A stretch of 64,000 bases of DNA from Brachynemurus nebulosus (taxonomy: Eukaryota > Arthropoda > Insecta > Neuroptera > Myrmeleontidae), in NCBI GenBank assembly GCA_035578155.1, contig JAPWDM010000011.1, forward strand, positions 21,180,375 to 21,244,374. The letters run 5' to 3'. Position 1 is the first letter of the stretch, and each line of letters opens with the position of its first letter. A program made the translations under genes and the position numbers. Shown here piece by piece: positions 42,691 to 55,050 of the stretch. The notes under the pieces were generated by a model, which was not told where the DNA came from, ran no database searches, and saw only the letters and a list, made by a program, of their open reading frames with translations.

Positions 42691-44472
42691 AAAATGGACT
42701 TGGGTCATTTTTAAAATAAACAAGTCATATGTAATACAATTCTTTTTTCATGTCTTTTTTTTGTTGTTAACCAGTGTTAGTAATTTTTAAAATTCAGTAA
42801 CATGTGCGGGGTTTAGGACACGAGTCATGTAAAGACGTCGTTTAGAATTAAAATGTAGTAAGTTCAAAAGCAAAGAAGAAATAGAAAGCTCCTAAATGCG
42901 ATGTCGTTAAAGAGTAGTTGGCTCCCCATTCTTGGTGCCATTATACAGAATTGATTGTGGTTGCTTTTCTCCTTGGGTAGATAAAATTCAGTTTTACTAA
43001 AATTTTATTCTTCATTTCACCAGTTGTTCAAAAAATTCGAGACAACGTACAGAAACGCACAAATAAATAAATTGTGGTTCGATTTTTTCACTGGCCAACA
43101 AGTAATCAAAGGGATCGTTTTTGTTGCAATGTATGAAAATGATTATTTGAAAATAATTTACGTTTTCCGAAAGAAATAGATGGAATATTTTCGAATCCCT
43201 CATGGTACTTAAGAGAAGTTCAGTGTCTTTAAATATTTTTGGAACGATTCAGAATCTGTTGAATGTCAATAAAATATTAACAACAAAAAATTTTATATTT
43301 TTTGTTTATTTAATTAAAGAATGAATATTCCTTCACAAAGAAGTGTTTACAAGAATATTTTCGAGAATTTTATCGATTTCTAAACGCAAAATTTTACATA
43401 TTCAACGTACTTATCCCGTTAGTTCTCAATAAAATAAAAAATATCTTATTTGAAAGCAGTAAAAATGATTTATTTTTTAATTGATTAAAAAGGTAGTTTT
43501 GGAAACACTCCTATTTGAAAGTGTTAATGAAATAGTATTTTTATACTCAATTCCTTGGCAAATAAGAAAATTATTATGAAGAAAAATGGATGTATTTAAG
43601 TATTAAAAGTCAATCAAATAAGTGGAGAAAATAATAGAATATGGAAAATGTTAATTGAAAAATAAAATTATGTATTTTAAAAATTTTATTCATGGAGATT
43701 TGTGAAAATGGGAACTAACAACAAATTTGTATGTATCGTGATTTTGCAACTGATGCTGTACTGATGAATTCATTTTCTAGAAAACTAACGTTTTATTATA
43801 ATGTACAGTGTATGTGAGTGCATAAAGATAACGGTAAATGCATTTCCTGTCTACTTGTAACGTCTGTAAAATTTCCTGCGCGCATTATCATTTTTACAAA
43901 TAATGTATAAGTATTTGAATGTTTCCTCATATTCGTTTTTTATTATTTGTAACCTCTTTAATTAAGAAGTATGTAAGCTAAAAAATCGACATTTTAACTT
44001 TTTTTCGTACCAAATATTTGACAAGAATCTTTTTTTTTGTTTCTACTGTTTGTGAGTATTGTTAATGAATCTTAATAAAAGTGTAGATTGGTTTTTATTA
44101 ATATAAATTCTGGCTCGAAAACTTCCAGAATTCGAGAAACCATAAGTAGTTTTTAACATCAGTTTCAAACAATTGTTATATCTTAACCGCCAGAGCTCGG
44201 AGCACACAGTGGGTTATTCTGACCCCAGTTTCTTTTTAAAATATTTTTTTTTTTTTAATTCTTAACTCAATTTGTTGGAACATTTTTTTTTTTAAATTAC
44301 TAGCATAAAATTCGTTCATATTACTTTCACAGTGGTGTCATTTGACCGTAATTTTAATGTTTTTGTGAGATTTTCCTAAGTCAGAACGAACGAATTCGTA
44401 TTGGTGTATGCGTTGAAATTTTTTGATACGTATGGGAATAATGATTTTTATTTCTTATTTTACATTTGACAT
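42691..44472. other. Unassigned AT-rich spacer
   Basis: No gene or bounded repeat recognised. Confidence 0.4.
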
Positions 44473-44475
44473 TAA

Positions 44476-44807
44476 GGCCCGATTTACATTAACGCTCCGC
44501 TCTCGGTACGATATCACTACGCTCCCGATTCGATATAATCTTGTTGTGTTCACATTACAGTGCTGATACCTATTCGTTCTCTATTGACATTATAATGCTG
44601 CTCTATCTGATATCGCCTCGATAAAATATTACCTGAGTGGTATTGATATTGGAGTGACATTGGAGCGAGAGCGAACCGTGACTGATATTGGACCGATATC
44701 AGAGCGACGATGTGAATACACTCATTGTTTATTATGTAAGAATATTTTATCGAACCAGGAGCGGAGTGATATCGTATCGAGAGCGGAGCATTAATATAAA
44801 TCGGGCC
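44476..44807. mobile_element. PIF/Harbinger-type MITE, GGCCCGATTTAC
   Basis: GGCCCGATTTACATTAACGC and the inverted end ATTAATATAAATCGGGCC are flanked by TAA (44473-44475 and 44808-44810), matching the TWA target of PIF/Harbinger. The interior is full of GGAGCG and CGATAT motifs. Two longer copies lie at 53295-54181. Confidence 0.9.
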
Positions 44808-44810
44808 TAA

Positions 44811-45496
44811 AAATGCTTCGAGATTATTGTTAAAAATGTGGTATTGCTGAGAAATATTGGTACAAAAATTGTTAAAATTAACTTTTAATAAGTAATGTAA
44901 GAATTGTATGTAATAAGAAACCAGTGAACAAAAGTTGAATAATTTTTTTTTGTTTTAATGTTTTCATATTTTAGTTAAATGAAAGAATTCAGAAAATAGT
45001 GTTTCTTTTCAGTTTGGTCGTAAGTAATTAAGAAATTCGTCCGGTTTCTTATTACGTAACTGAGTTGATTTGAAGGCTTTAAAATCTGAAAATTTTTTGA
45101 GTATAGAATTAAGGATAATTTTGAATATATTAACCCCTTCTTAGTTTTTTCTGTTTATTGAGATAAGCTTATAACCATAAACATATATTGTTTTTAGTTA
45201 CAAGGTTATTTAGAACAGCACAAAAACTTATCAGGAAAATTTTTAATTGAAATTTATCTTGAGTTCATATTGAATTATATGAGTAAAGTTTATTATTCCT
45301 ACGTGTTTTTATTTACGATAAAGAAAAATGGAAAAATTAAATAATGGGTAAGTAATTTATATTGTATAAAATATTTTCAGTGAAACGTTTTTATGGAAGG
45401 GGTTTAAAATACCATGATTAAAGTAAAAAATGACAATAACATGTAGTAGTTGCCGCTTATTGTCAACACATCGGAAAATCGACACACATAATAAGC
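44811..45496. other. Unassigned AT-rich spacer
   Basis: No gene recognised. Confidence 0.4.
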
Positions 45497-45925
45497 TAGG
45501 ATGACCATTTTCTGGAAATTCGGGTAAACTTAAGGAATTTAAGAAGTTCGCATCGTATTCTATATCCATTGCATGCCCTTTTTATCTACAGTATTTTTAT
45601 TCAAGGTTGATGTCAGAAGAAACTCAAAACATTCCTAGTTTTTATTTTTCCAATAATTCTGTTGCTATTTAAAAACAAAAAAATATTGAAAACTGAAAAA
45701 AACTCTTATGCTCTGCTAAAATGAATAAAAAATCTAAAAATTTGGACTTTTTAAGGTTAAGGATCTTAGGTGCCCGTAACATTGACAGCTTCGATATCAT
45801 TGATTGCGTTAGCGATACTAAAAAAAATTAAGTTCTGAATTGGAAAGATTTTTTTTTTTAGTCAAGGAAAAACTCAAATTGTATCTAAAAAAACTGGAAA
45901 AAGTCTGAGAAAAGGTGGCCATCCT
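45497..45925. mobile_element. CAGGGTGGCCAC-type element copy
   Basis: The left end TAGGATGACCATTTTCTGG and right end AAAGGTGGCCATCCTG are inverted. The subterminal CTGGAAAAAGTCTGAG block matches the family. Decayed. Confidence 0.7.
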
Positions 45926-46283
45926 GTAAGCGACGATTGTATTATCTGAAAATGCTTTTGTAATAGTTTGTATGAAACGCTTGCGATTATACTCATATAC
46001 ATATATATTTTATTAACTAGCTTTATTTGCAGCCATCTAGACGCATCTTGATAATTTGCTTTTACTTTAATTACATCTCAGAATCACATAACTACCCTAT
46101 GCTTAAAAATTTCAAATCCTTACAGAGTACGTATCAAAATTTATTAGAATAATTAAAGAAAAATTTACACAATATTGCAATTCGAACCGGTTCTTGTTGG
46201 TTGGTTTGATTATAATGAACGATTGACTATTAATTGTTGTTAGTTGATTTAATAAACGGCGACTACTGTATTAAGGCCATTAA

Positions 46284-46510
46284 GGCCGTGTTTGACCGTG
46301 GAGTAAAAAAAATTCTCGTACATATGCATTGCTGAATTCGCGCAAATACATTTTATTAAAATAAAAACAAATATATTCTATATTTAATACTATACTTGTA
46401 AACTTGTAGACGTTACATATTTAAATTTTTTTTTTACATGTATTTGCACCTTTGCACGGTTTAGTATTGTATACGTGTGAGAATTTTTTCTATTATGGTC
46501 GAACACGATC
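46284..46510. mobile_element. PIF/Harbinger-type MITE, GGCCGTGTTTGACC
   Basis: GGCCGTGTTTGACCGTGGAG and the inverted end (GATCGTGTTCGACCATAATA) are related and flanked by TAA (46281-46283 and 46511-46513). The match continues through AAAAAATTCTC on each side. Confidence 0.75.
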
Positions 46511-46513
46511 TAA

Positions 46514-49500
46514 TATTTAAAATATAAATTGGAAATACAATAGTAGTATAAGATGGATCTTCGATTTGAGTCAGATTCTGTAATAAAGAATTATGTAATA
46601 TTTTATAAATACTAATGAACTATTAGTTGTAATCATCATTTGGGACACAAAAAAGTCAAAATTTTTAAATGCCAAAGATTTTTTGATGCTTAGTTTTAAT
46701 GAAATTACTTGCTTATGGTTTTTCCCAATTTTTCACAAATATAGCCAGTACTTTTTTATAAAAAAAGATTTAGGACAGTGGCATCAACATTAAGTTTCGC
46801 CAGTACTGCGAATAAAAATTTTACCAACGTAGCCCGAAATCGTTACGTTTTTGGGTACATATTTTCATGTGATAAATCATACATCATGTTGCAACTGATC
46901 CTATTGTCTATCCTATACACCATTTTATTATTTTAGATAGTATATTAACAGGTAAGTAATAAGTAATACTGCATGTTTTCGTTCTTTAAATCTTGCGTCG
47001 AATCATACGTGTATGGTGCAAGGAAATTTGGTGGTTCAACTAATGGTGCAATAGTTTATTCTGAAAGAGTTGATTGTAAACTTTTATATTTAACTACTTC
47101 GGAAATTTTTGTATTAGCCACATTTATATAATCACAGGATACTATTTTATTTTATTTTTACTTTTTTGTATTAGCCACATTTCTACTATAATAATCACAA
47201 GATATCGTTTTATTTATTTTTTATTATTCGTATTTTGAGAATGTTCTCCACAGCGTGTGTATATAATGAATAAGTATCTATTCGGAAGTAGATACCTCTA
47301 TCCAAATTTATTAATATAATCTCTGAGGGAAGCAGTGCTGCCAAGCGCCGAGCTTTGCCCTTCGGGCATAATACATTTAAATAGAAAATGTTCAGTATTA
47401 TTGTTTTGAGTATTTTTTGTTATAAAAATAAAATCACACGCCTGCGCCTTTTTGATTCCGGACTCCGGTGATTTTTCCTTACTCCTTATTCTCCGCTCTC
47501 GTTTGACATGCAGATAAGTATATAATTGTGTCACAAAAAAGAATCTAATGTGATTATATTGATTTGTGGCCTTCATCTTGCTTTGAAAATTAGACATGTA
47601 AAATATGCATAATTTGCTTTGTAAATGACTGTGTGTAAATGGAAATAAATGTTTTTTTGATTGCAATAAATTTTGGTTTTTCTTAGCTTCCCTGACTTAC
47701 GGAAAACTTTCCTATAATTCCTTATACAATTTTGTGATATGATACATCCCTTTTCTTTGAAGTTTTTCAAGTTCTTTCTGACAAACAATATAAGCAAAAA
47801 GTTATGGATACAACCGGAAGAGTTACGTACTTGCAATAAAACTTTAAATATTTCGGAATTGGTGGACCTTTTTTGAGATAATTTTACTTCTCCGTGTAAA
47901 CTAAGATTTTTAAATACACTTATCATTTGAGTAGTTTAAGGCCCCCTTTCAATATATTTTAATTTGGAAAAAAGAAGTTTTTGAAGATATTCATGAAGAA
48001 AATAGTGAAGAAAAATTGAGTTTGCTAAGTATTTCTGAACCAAGACAAGCGTCAACGATTTATAAGTTGGAAAAGTTAGAAATGTCTAGACGGGGATAAA
48101 GTAGGAATACACTTGTACCCAGTGAGAATTAGGATACAGAATGCATTTAAATGTACATACATAAGTTGAAGCTGTAAATTGAAGAAAAAGCTTTTTTTGG
48201 AAAAGTTACTGAAGATTTAAAAAAAAAAAACTTGAGATTTTGTCTTTGCATTAATTTTTTTTGAAAAGATTCAAAAATGTAAAGTTAACTCCTACGTGAC
48301 CTGATCGATAGAATCCCCAGAAAATTGAATTTTTTTACACAGCTGGATATAAAAGTTTGATTATGGTCAGATCTGAACATTAAGAAGAAATTTAGAAGTA
48401 CCTATATTATTTCCTTGAAAATTTAAAAATGTATTTACAAAAAGGGTTGCATTAGAAATGTGATCGTTAAGATATGGTACTTTCCAGAGATATAAGAAAT
48501 TTTCTACGTATTTCACTACTAATTTATTTATAACATTACAGGGTTGGAGAAAGTAAGTCTTGAGTTGGGTTGGATATTCCCAACTGAAAAGTTAATAAAA
48601 AAAAGTTTGCTGAACAATAATGGTTATTTTTGCAGTGCTATTGAGTATTGCAAACATGTTTTGTCAGATGAACATTTAACTAACAAATTCTAATCTTATT
48701 TATTTTTTCAAAGTTGCGTTTAATTAGTGAATTAAATTTTTTGTACCATAAAGAAAAATTAATTTTTTTAAACTTATACTGCGGTACTTATGAAATGGGA
48801 TTCTTGTTTATTTTTTTATTAAGGTGCTGATATTTTTCTAATATGACCAAAAATCTCAATTATTAGATTTTTTTATATTAACCCAAAACGATAAATAAAA
48901 CATAATTTGTGCAGATACCTAATTTTTTTGTTGGTATTTAGGTATGGATAGATGAGTTGCGAGCGCTGTAGGCAATTGTATGATTGCTTTTTTGAATTGC
49001 TTAATGCCATCAATCCAATTCTTAAGTTAGTTTATGACCTTCAAAGTAGTTGTTCTCAAAGTTCTTGGTGCGCGAATTGCTTTTGCACTTAGAAATTTCA
49101 AGGTACCTTCCAAATGTGTAGAAAGGTGTAGAAAATGAGGATGTGATCTGTAATCGATTGTTGACCCTGTAATTGACCTCCTTGAGGATGGCCCCCCCCA
49201 TTTTGAGAATTAGTGCTCTAAAGGATTTAGGAGGTCTTCGTTAATTTTTATTTTCGATAGTTTTACATTATATTTGCAAGAAAATATTGTTGAAAATTCG
49301 ACTTTTACTACTCATATTAGAAAATAGAAGTATACTCGTACTAGGTACTAAGATCAGTTTTTTTATTTAATATCTGTGATAATTCAGTAATTACGGATAT
49401 TCATGTATTTATTTGCCTAAATCGTTACAGCAAGTTTAGAAAAAAATTCAGCAGAAAAAATATCGATACCTATTACTAAAAAAAATTTATTTTGCTGTAA

Positions 49501-49928
49501 TATACTACAGTTTAAACATTACGCGTTGTATGATGTAAATGGCATACAGGGTTTTTGAAATTGACACTGGAGATGCTAGTATTTACAATCATACTCGAAA
49601 TAGTGCGATGATTGATATGGAATGATAAGCAAAAATCGATCATCCATCATCCTTAATATAATAAATATAATTTTATCACTGAATGAAGAGTTTGATCGGC
49701 TGAAAATAGAAGTGGTGGCATTGAGACAGTTAAGCATCATTTTTTAGGAGTAAAATATAGGACGAAAGTGAGTATACTACTTCTGAACTGGCAGTTCGTC
49801 GACTTTGGGTCCGTGTGTTATCGCTAAAGTCATCTCGTTCAGGAGACTGAGTACACTTCGTCAAATATGAAGAGTAAATTTGCAGAAGGTAATAAAATTT
49901 TGGTTCTTAGTAAAGATATTTTATTAAA
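46514..49928. other. Unassigned gene-poor stretch
   Basis: A 52-codon open segment at about 47944-48099 (it includes EDIHEENSEEKLSLL) has protein-like composition, but no start, splice partner or homology that I can recognise. Otherwise AT-rich DNA with no bounded element. Confidence 0.35.
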
Positions 49929-50352
49929 AGGTAGCCACTTCTGGAAAATCGGGGAAATTTAGGGAATTTAGGTAATCAGGGAAAAGTTAGGGAAAAATTG
50001 TGTCAAGGAGTTTTTTCATCTCTGAAAATTAATCCAAACTGGCTGATGGGCCAGGAGTCAAAAAAATTGAGGCTTTTTATTCCTTTTTTGCTCGCCAATA
50101 TATTTACATGGTAAAGCCAAATAATGTTTTTTTTTTCTTTTTTTTTTTTTTAATTTATTAGAAGTTATGTTTTCTTTATTCATAGTTCCCAGATGTAAAT
50201 AAAGTCAGGGCAAAAACTTAAATGTTAATATTAATAGATTTGAGCGTTACTTTATGGTATTCCATATTTGTTTATTATTTATAACTTAAATGTTGTTTAG
50301 AAAACTGGGAAAAATCAAGAAAATTTGATTTTGAGAAAAAGTGACAACCCTG
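49929..50352. mobile_element. CAGGGTGGCCAC-type element copy
   Basis: The left end GGTAGCCACTTCTGG and right end AAAAGTGACAACCCTG are inverted, with CAGGGAAAAGTTAGGG subterminal motifs. A foldback fragment (about 50229-50275) like that at 6000-6150 interrupts its right half. Confidence 0.7.
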
Positions 50353-51427
50353 TGATTTTAACAGTATTTTTCTTAACTTTAGTCGTATATTACTGGTTTT
50401 ATTACAAATACGTTGAACTTTTTCATCTGTTTAAAATTTGGGAATACCAAAAAAAACGTGAAAATGTTTTCTAAGACCGATGAAATACATTTACTTTTTT
50501 TTACTTTAAAGTTGTGCCGCAAATGGCAGGTATTTTTAGCTTTAATTTCTTTTTTTCTTAAAAATCTTTAACGATTACAGTGGACATCCAATTGTACGTA
50601 CTCCGATTTTACGTAGTGACCGTAGAAAATTTATGTACCAAGCCAGAGTCGTAGGTAATATTGTCTGAGGGTCTTGTAGCCTCTAAAAATTTTAAAATTT
50701 TATTGCATACATATATGCACATATTCCGCAAACGTAATATGTAAAATGCAAATGCAAACTGAGTAACGTAAAATTCTAGAATATTCTAAACGTCAACTAG
50801 CAGAGATATTAACACTATAAAGCCCGAGCACTTTCACAGTAAACTTACCCAGCGGCCGGCAATATTTTAAAAAAATTAAACAGACTTCACTATTGAATTG
50901 GTCACTAAAAATGAGATTAAGCAGCACAGTTTGACAAAAATTCTAGAATGTTCATTTGTCAACTAGCAAAGATACCGCGAAATCAATTACAGCATTTAAT
51001 TGGCCATTAAAAAAGAGGTCAAATGGCATATCTTGACAAATGTTCTGGAATATTTTATTTTTCAACTAACAAAGATATCCAAAAACAGACGTCACAATTG
51101 AATTGGTCACCTAAAAAGACACCAAATAGCACATTTTGGCAAATGTTCTAGAATATTCTATTTTTCAATTAGCAGAGATATTAAAAATCGATCGCATGAT
51201 TTAATTGTCCAACCAAAATTAAGCTAATTTAAACTAAATGTCCCATTTTGGGAAACATTTTAGAATGATCTATTAGTCAGCCAGAATAGAATATTCTAGA
51301 CAATTTATCAAAATGTGATATTTCGTCTTTTTCTGATGACCAATTAAATGGTGTCACCGGTTTTTCAGTATCTTTGTTAGTTGACGAATAGAACATTCTA
51401 TAATTTTTGTCAAATTGTGCTGCTTAA

Positions 51428-52149
51428 AGTTCCGTCTACACCAGGGCAGTAACTAGGTCTTCAGGGGCCTCGGGGGCAGAAACTACATTCCGGGCCCCTA
51501 CGTCGCCCCGTGCAAAAACAACAAATTTCACCAAAACAAAAAACGGTGACCTTTCTTCTTCTTTGCTCGTCAGTCTTTTGCCGCCCTAATTTTACAGAAA
51601 TATCGACCTTAAAATTCCGTCTCCCGGCAAAAATAAAAAGCGACGACCTTTTTTGATTGTCAGTCGTTTTTGCTTGTATTTTACAGAAATACCGCCCTTA
51701 AAATTTAAATTTGCCAAAAAATTTACAAACTTAGAATTTTCCCAGCCTAGTTACGACCCTGGTCCCTACGCTCAAGCTTTACCACCGACTTACTTGTGCA
51801 AACCAGTTTATGCAAGTAAACATGTACGTATGGGCGGAAAAAACTGTATCTCGTACAAACCCGTAAGTTCGGCTTGCGTAAATGTCGCATTGCTGAAGAT
51901 TTTATTTGTGCAAACCAAGTTTGCACAGGTTTACTTGTATGTGTGAACAATGTTCAATCCGCGCTTTAATTGTAGTCACATATAAATCATAGTGTAAGTA
52001 CTGTAAGGACTACAGCAAACAAACAGGTTTGCATAGATATGCGGCTAGTGTGTGGCCATCGTATCATATTCCGCATATTCCGTGTTAATTGCACAAACTT
52101 ATTGTACAAACTGAACGCGCAGGCAAGTCGTTGTCGTGTAGACGGACCA
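51428..52149. mobile_element. PIF/Harbinger-type element, TCCGTCTACAC
   Basis: AGTTCCGTCTACACC and GTGTAGACGGACCA are inverted and flanked by TAA (51425-51427 and 52150-52152). Copy A at the same point reads GCTTAATCTAATTTTTAG without the insert, which confirms both edges. A hAT MITE (51442-51761) sits just inside the left end. Confidence 0.85.
51442..51761. mobile_element. hAT-type MITE, CAGGGCAGTAACTAGG
   Basis: CAGGGCAGTAACTAGG and CCTAGTTACGACCCTG are inverted, and the element is related to 18130-18388. The flanks GTCTACAC and GTCCCTAC match at only 5 of 8, so it is older or diverged. Confidence 0.75.
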
Positions 52150-52327
52150 TAATCTAATTTTTAGTAACCAATTCAATAGTGAAGTTTGTTTTTTGATATC
52201 TCTGCTAGTTGATGAGTAGAATATTCTAGAATTTTTGTCAGCTTCCACTATTTGACGTCTTTTACGCTGATGAATTTAATGGTGAAGTTGGTTTTTCGGC
52301 ATCTGCTAGTTTTCTAAAAGTTGCCAC

Positions 52328-52659
52328 CAAGGGACCAAACTAGAATGTCTATCAAACTGTTCCACTTGTCGCCAGTGGGTGACGTAAAATCTCCCCATTA
52401 TGGTTTGTACGTACACACTGTTTGCAATGGTGTTGATTTGGTGTTTTGTAGTAGTGTGCGTATTCACACACACTACTACAAAACACTTATTATGGGACAG
52501 ACCACAACCTGTCCAATTCAAGTAACAATGTCTAACAATGAATTACAATGCACTGTGTGTTCGGCGACGGACACCGACTGACTACATGTCTTAAGCCGTG
52601 TCGGGCACACTCTGGGCTCACCACTAGTTACAATTTTCTACACTTACGCTGAGGACTTG
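52328..52659. mobile_element. Unclassified insertion with 8-bp duplication and a perfect hairpin
   Basis: The flanks GTTGCCAC (52320-52327) and GTTGCTAC (52660-52667) match at 7 of 8. Copy A has the uninterrupted GTCGTCAC at this point. The ends share only CAAG/CTTG, so TIRs are minimal. It contains a perfect 18-bp stem (GTGTTTTGTAGTAGTGTG and its complement) at 52441-52486. Base composition is more balanced than in its surroundings. Confidence 0.55.
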
Positions 52660-52685
52660 GTTGCTACTTATATTCACTAATCTAA

Positions 52686-53130
52686 AGCGGGTTCTACACG
52701 ATGCTACGAACGTTCCTTCCAACGTTCGATCGAACGTTTGAGGCAATTAAGTTCGATAGTTGATGCGACGAATGTATCTGCTACACGGTGAATCGAATGT
52801 TTGATCCAATACGAATGTTGATGTGTTGGTACTCAGTCGACAACGCTGTTATCTGTCTGATGTTATCTCTAATGTTATACACTGATGTTGTCTCTCTTCA
52901 CATGAACGAGTCGTGCGCAACCAACGAACGCAACCAACATTGACCTTCAAACGTTCGAAGCATCCCTTTGACTCGGTGCAAGAATACCGACATCGAACGG
53001 GCCACGACCAAATGCGAATGTTTGACGCTCGACATTGGACACTCGTAGGTTCGAACAACGGCTACACGATGCTATGAACCATCCAACGTCGAATGTTGGA
53101 AGGTGTTCGTAGCATCGTGTAGCAGCGGCA
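52686..53130. mobile_element. PIF/Harbinger-type MITE, CTACACGATGCTACGAAC
   Basis: AGCGGGTTCTACACGATGC and the inverted end (TGCCGCTGCTACACGATGC) match and are flanked by TAA (52683-52685 and 53131-53133). The right end has a further internal hairpin (GCTACACGATGCTATGAAC against GTTCGTAGCATCGTGTAGC, about 53061-53124). The interior repeats CGAACGTT motifs. Confidence 0.85.
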
Positions 53131-53294
53131 TAACATTCAGTTCCGTCTATCTATACAACCGAATTTTAGGTGTAAATTGTTTCTTAGTATAGTTTTGTTT
53201 TAAATAAATTCAGATAAATAATATATATTTACCAACCCCCCACATAAAAGTTTGCCGACGCCCCTGATCTTCCGATTTTACGTACTTTCCCTTA

Positions 53295-53720
53295 GGCCCG
53301 ATTTACATTAACGCTCCGCTCTCGATATCACTACGCTCCCGATTCGATAAAATATTCTTACACAATAAACATCATCGCTCTGATATCGACACGGTTCGCT
53401 CCCGCTCCAATGCCACTCCAATATCAATACCACTCAGGTAATATTTTATCGGAGCGATATAAGACTTGTTATGACTTGTACCTATAGTGTAAAGACTTTT
53501 TTGATTCCATTGCACTCCGCTTGCATTCAGTTGTTATGAAAAGATATTTGTATCGATCTGAGACCGAACTGGGAACGTGCCGAGAGTGGCATTATAATGT
53601 GAATAGAGAACGAATAGGTACCAGCATGAATATCAGCGCTGTAGTGTAAACACAATATTATATCGGAGCGAGTGTGGAGTGGGAGCCTACAGAGAGCGGA
53701 GCGTTAATGTAAATCGGGCC
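53295..53720. mobile_element. PIF/Harbinger-type MITE, GGCCCGATTTAC, tandem copy 1
   Basis: GGCCCGATTTACATTAACGC and the inverted end GCGTTAATGTAAATCGGGCC are perfectly complementary and flanked by TTA (53292-53294 and 53721-53723). Non-coding, 426 bp. Confidence 0.92.
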
Positions 53721-53724
53721 TTAA

Positions 53725-54181
53725 AGCCCGATTTACATTAACGCTCCGCTCTCGGTACGATATCACTACGCTCCCGATTCGATAAAATATTCTTACACAA
53801 TAAACAATGAGTGTATTCACATCATCGTTCTGATATTGGTCCGATATCAGTCACGGTTCGCTCCTACTCCAATGCCACTACAATATCAATACCACTCAGC
53901 CACTCAGGTAATATTTTATCGGAGCGATACCAGACTTGTTATGGCTTGTACCTATAGTGTAAACACTTTTTTGATTCCACTCCACTCCGCTTGGATTCAC
54001 TTGTTACGAATAGATGTTTGTATCGAAGTGGGAGTCTACCCAGAGCGGCATTATAATGTGAATGGAAAACGAATAGGTACCAGCATGTTATCAGCACTGT
54101 AATGTGAACACAACAAGATTATATCGGAGCGAGAGTGGAGTGGGAGCGTATCGAGAGCGGAGCGTTAATATAAATCGGGCC
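53725..54181. mobile_element. PIF/Harbinger-type MITE, GGCCCGATTTAC, tandem copy 2
   Basis: This is a second full copy (AGCCCGATTTACATTAACGC to AATATAAATCGGGCC), inserted at the right-hand target duplication of copy 1. Right of it is TGA, a mutated TTA, after which copy A-like sequence resumes (AATTTTCACCG). Confidence 0.88.
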
Positions 54182-54224
54182 TGAATTTTCACCGATCACT
54201 ACGAACCATTGAATTTCTGGTGTA

Positions 54225-55048
54225 TTATTTCAGGAGTTAATTGTGGTTAAACACAAACTTTTATGTTTGACCCCTAACATCATCGAAATTCTATAAGGCA
54301 GGGTTTTCGGAAGCACAAACCATTTTAAAGCAAAAATATTGATTGTGTAAAGAAAAAATCTTTTTGATAAAATCAGTATTTCCGGTAGCCTGGAACCACG
54401 TATATATAATAAAAATAACCATCCTTTCCAGTATTGGTCTCGAGTGTTAGTATTTTTTTTAACTAAGCTCCCGTAATGTCAAATACTTAAAAAAAAAATC
54501 ATTAAAATCGGACCATTAGATTTGTTTTTATAGTCAGAATAGGTGAATCCCAATTCTAAATAATTACTAGAAACGTAAATTACTTAATAATTACATAACT
54601 TCTAAACTGTATTTTTACAATATTCTAAAACATTTTAAAATTAGTATACGATAAATGATCACTTTTAAAATGTTACATTGTAAAATTAATTTATATAAGT
54701 ACTGGGATTATTAAGTTATATATTTTTTTTAAATTCAGAGTACAGCTGAATCTTTTTTGATGCGGTGAATAGGGACCGCATAAAAAAATCGCTCAAAAAA
54801 ATATTCAAAAACTTCATAAATAGGTATAAAAAGTGTAGTTCGATCCAGCTTGTAAAAAAAATTTTTATGTGGTGGATCGTTAAATTAATTAAGAGGTCTG
54901 GCGTCATTAACAAATGAAGCAAAAGTAGACGAAATAATAGTCGGCTTATGTGAACTAATTTTCGAGAAAAATTTAAAAAATCATCTGAATTTTTTAAGAC
55001 CAGATTTGTATATTGTTAATGCTGTCCTTGTCAATATAATAAGACATA
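54225..55048. other. Unassigned AT-rich spacer
   Basis: No gene or bounded repeat recognised. Confidence 0.4.
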
Positions 55049-55050
55049 TA

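Larger units (their letters stand above)
50578..54222. mobile_element. TA-flanked heat-shock-element satellite element (copy C), with nested insertions
   Basis: CAGTGGACATCCAATTGTAC (left) and the inverted right end ...CATTGAATTTCTGGTG are flanked by TA (50576-50577 and 54223-54224). They align with copy A end to end once five directly nested insertions are removed: 51428-52149, 52328-52659, 52686-53130, 53295-53720 and 53725-54181. A sixth element sits inside the first of these. Perfect heat-shock elements are at 50774, 50941, 51145 and (inverted) 52219; others are one base off. Confidence 0.8.

Noticed and set aside
52321..52581. 86-codon frame with several Cys
   Set aside because: It spans the hairpin and one edge of an insertion. 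It has no start context, splice sites or recognisable domain.
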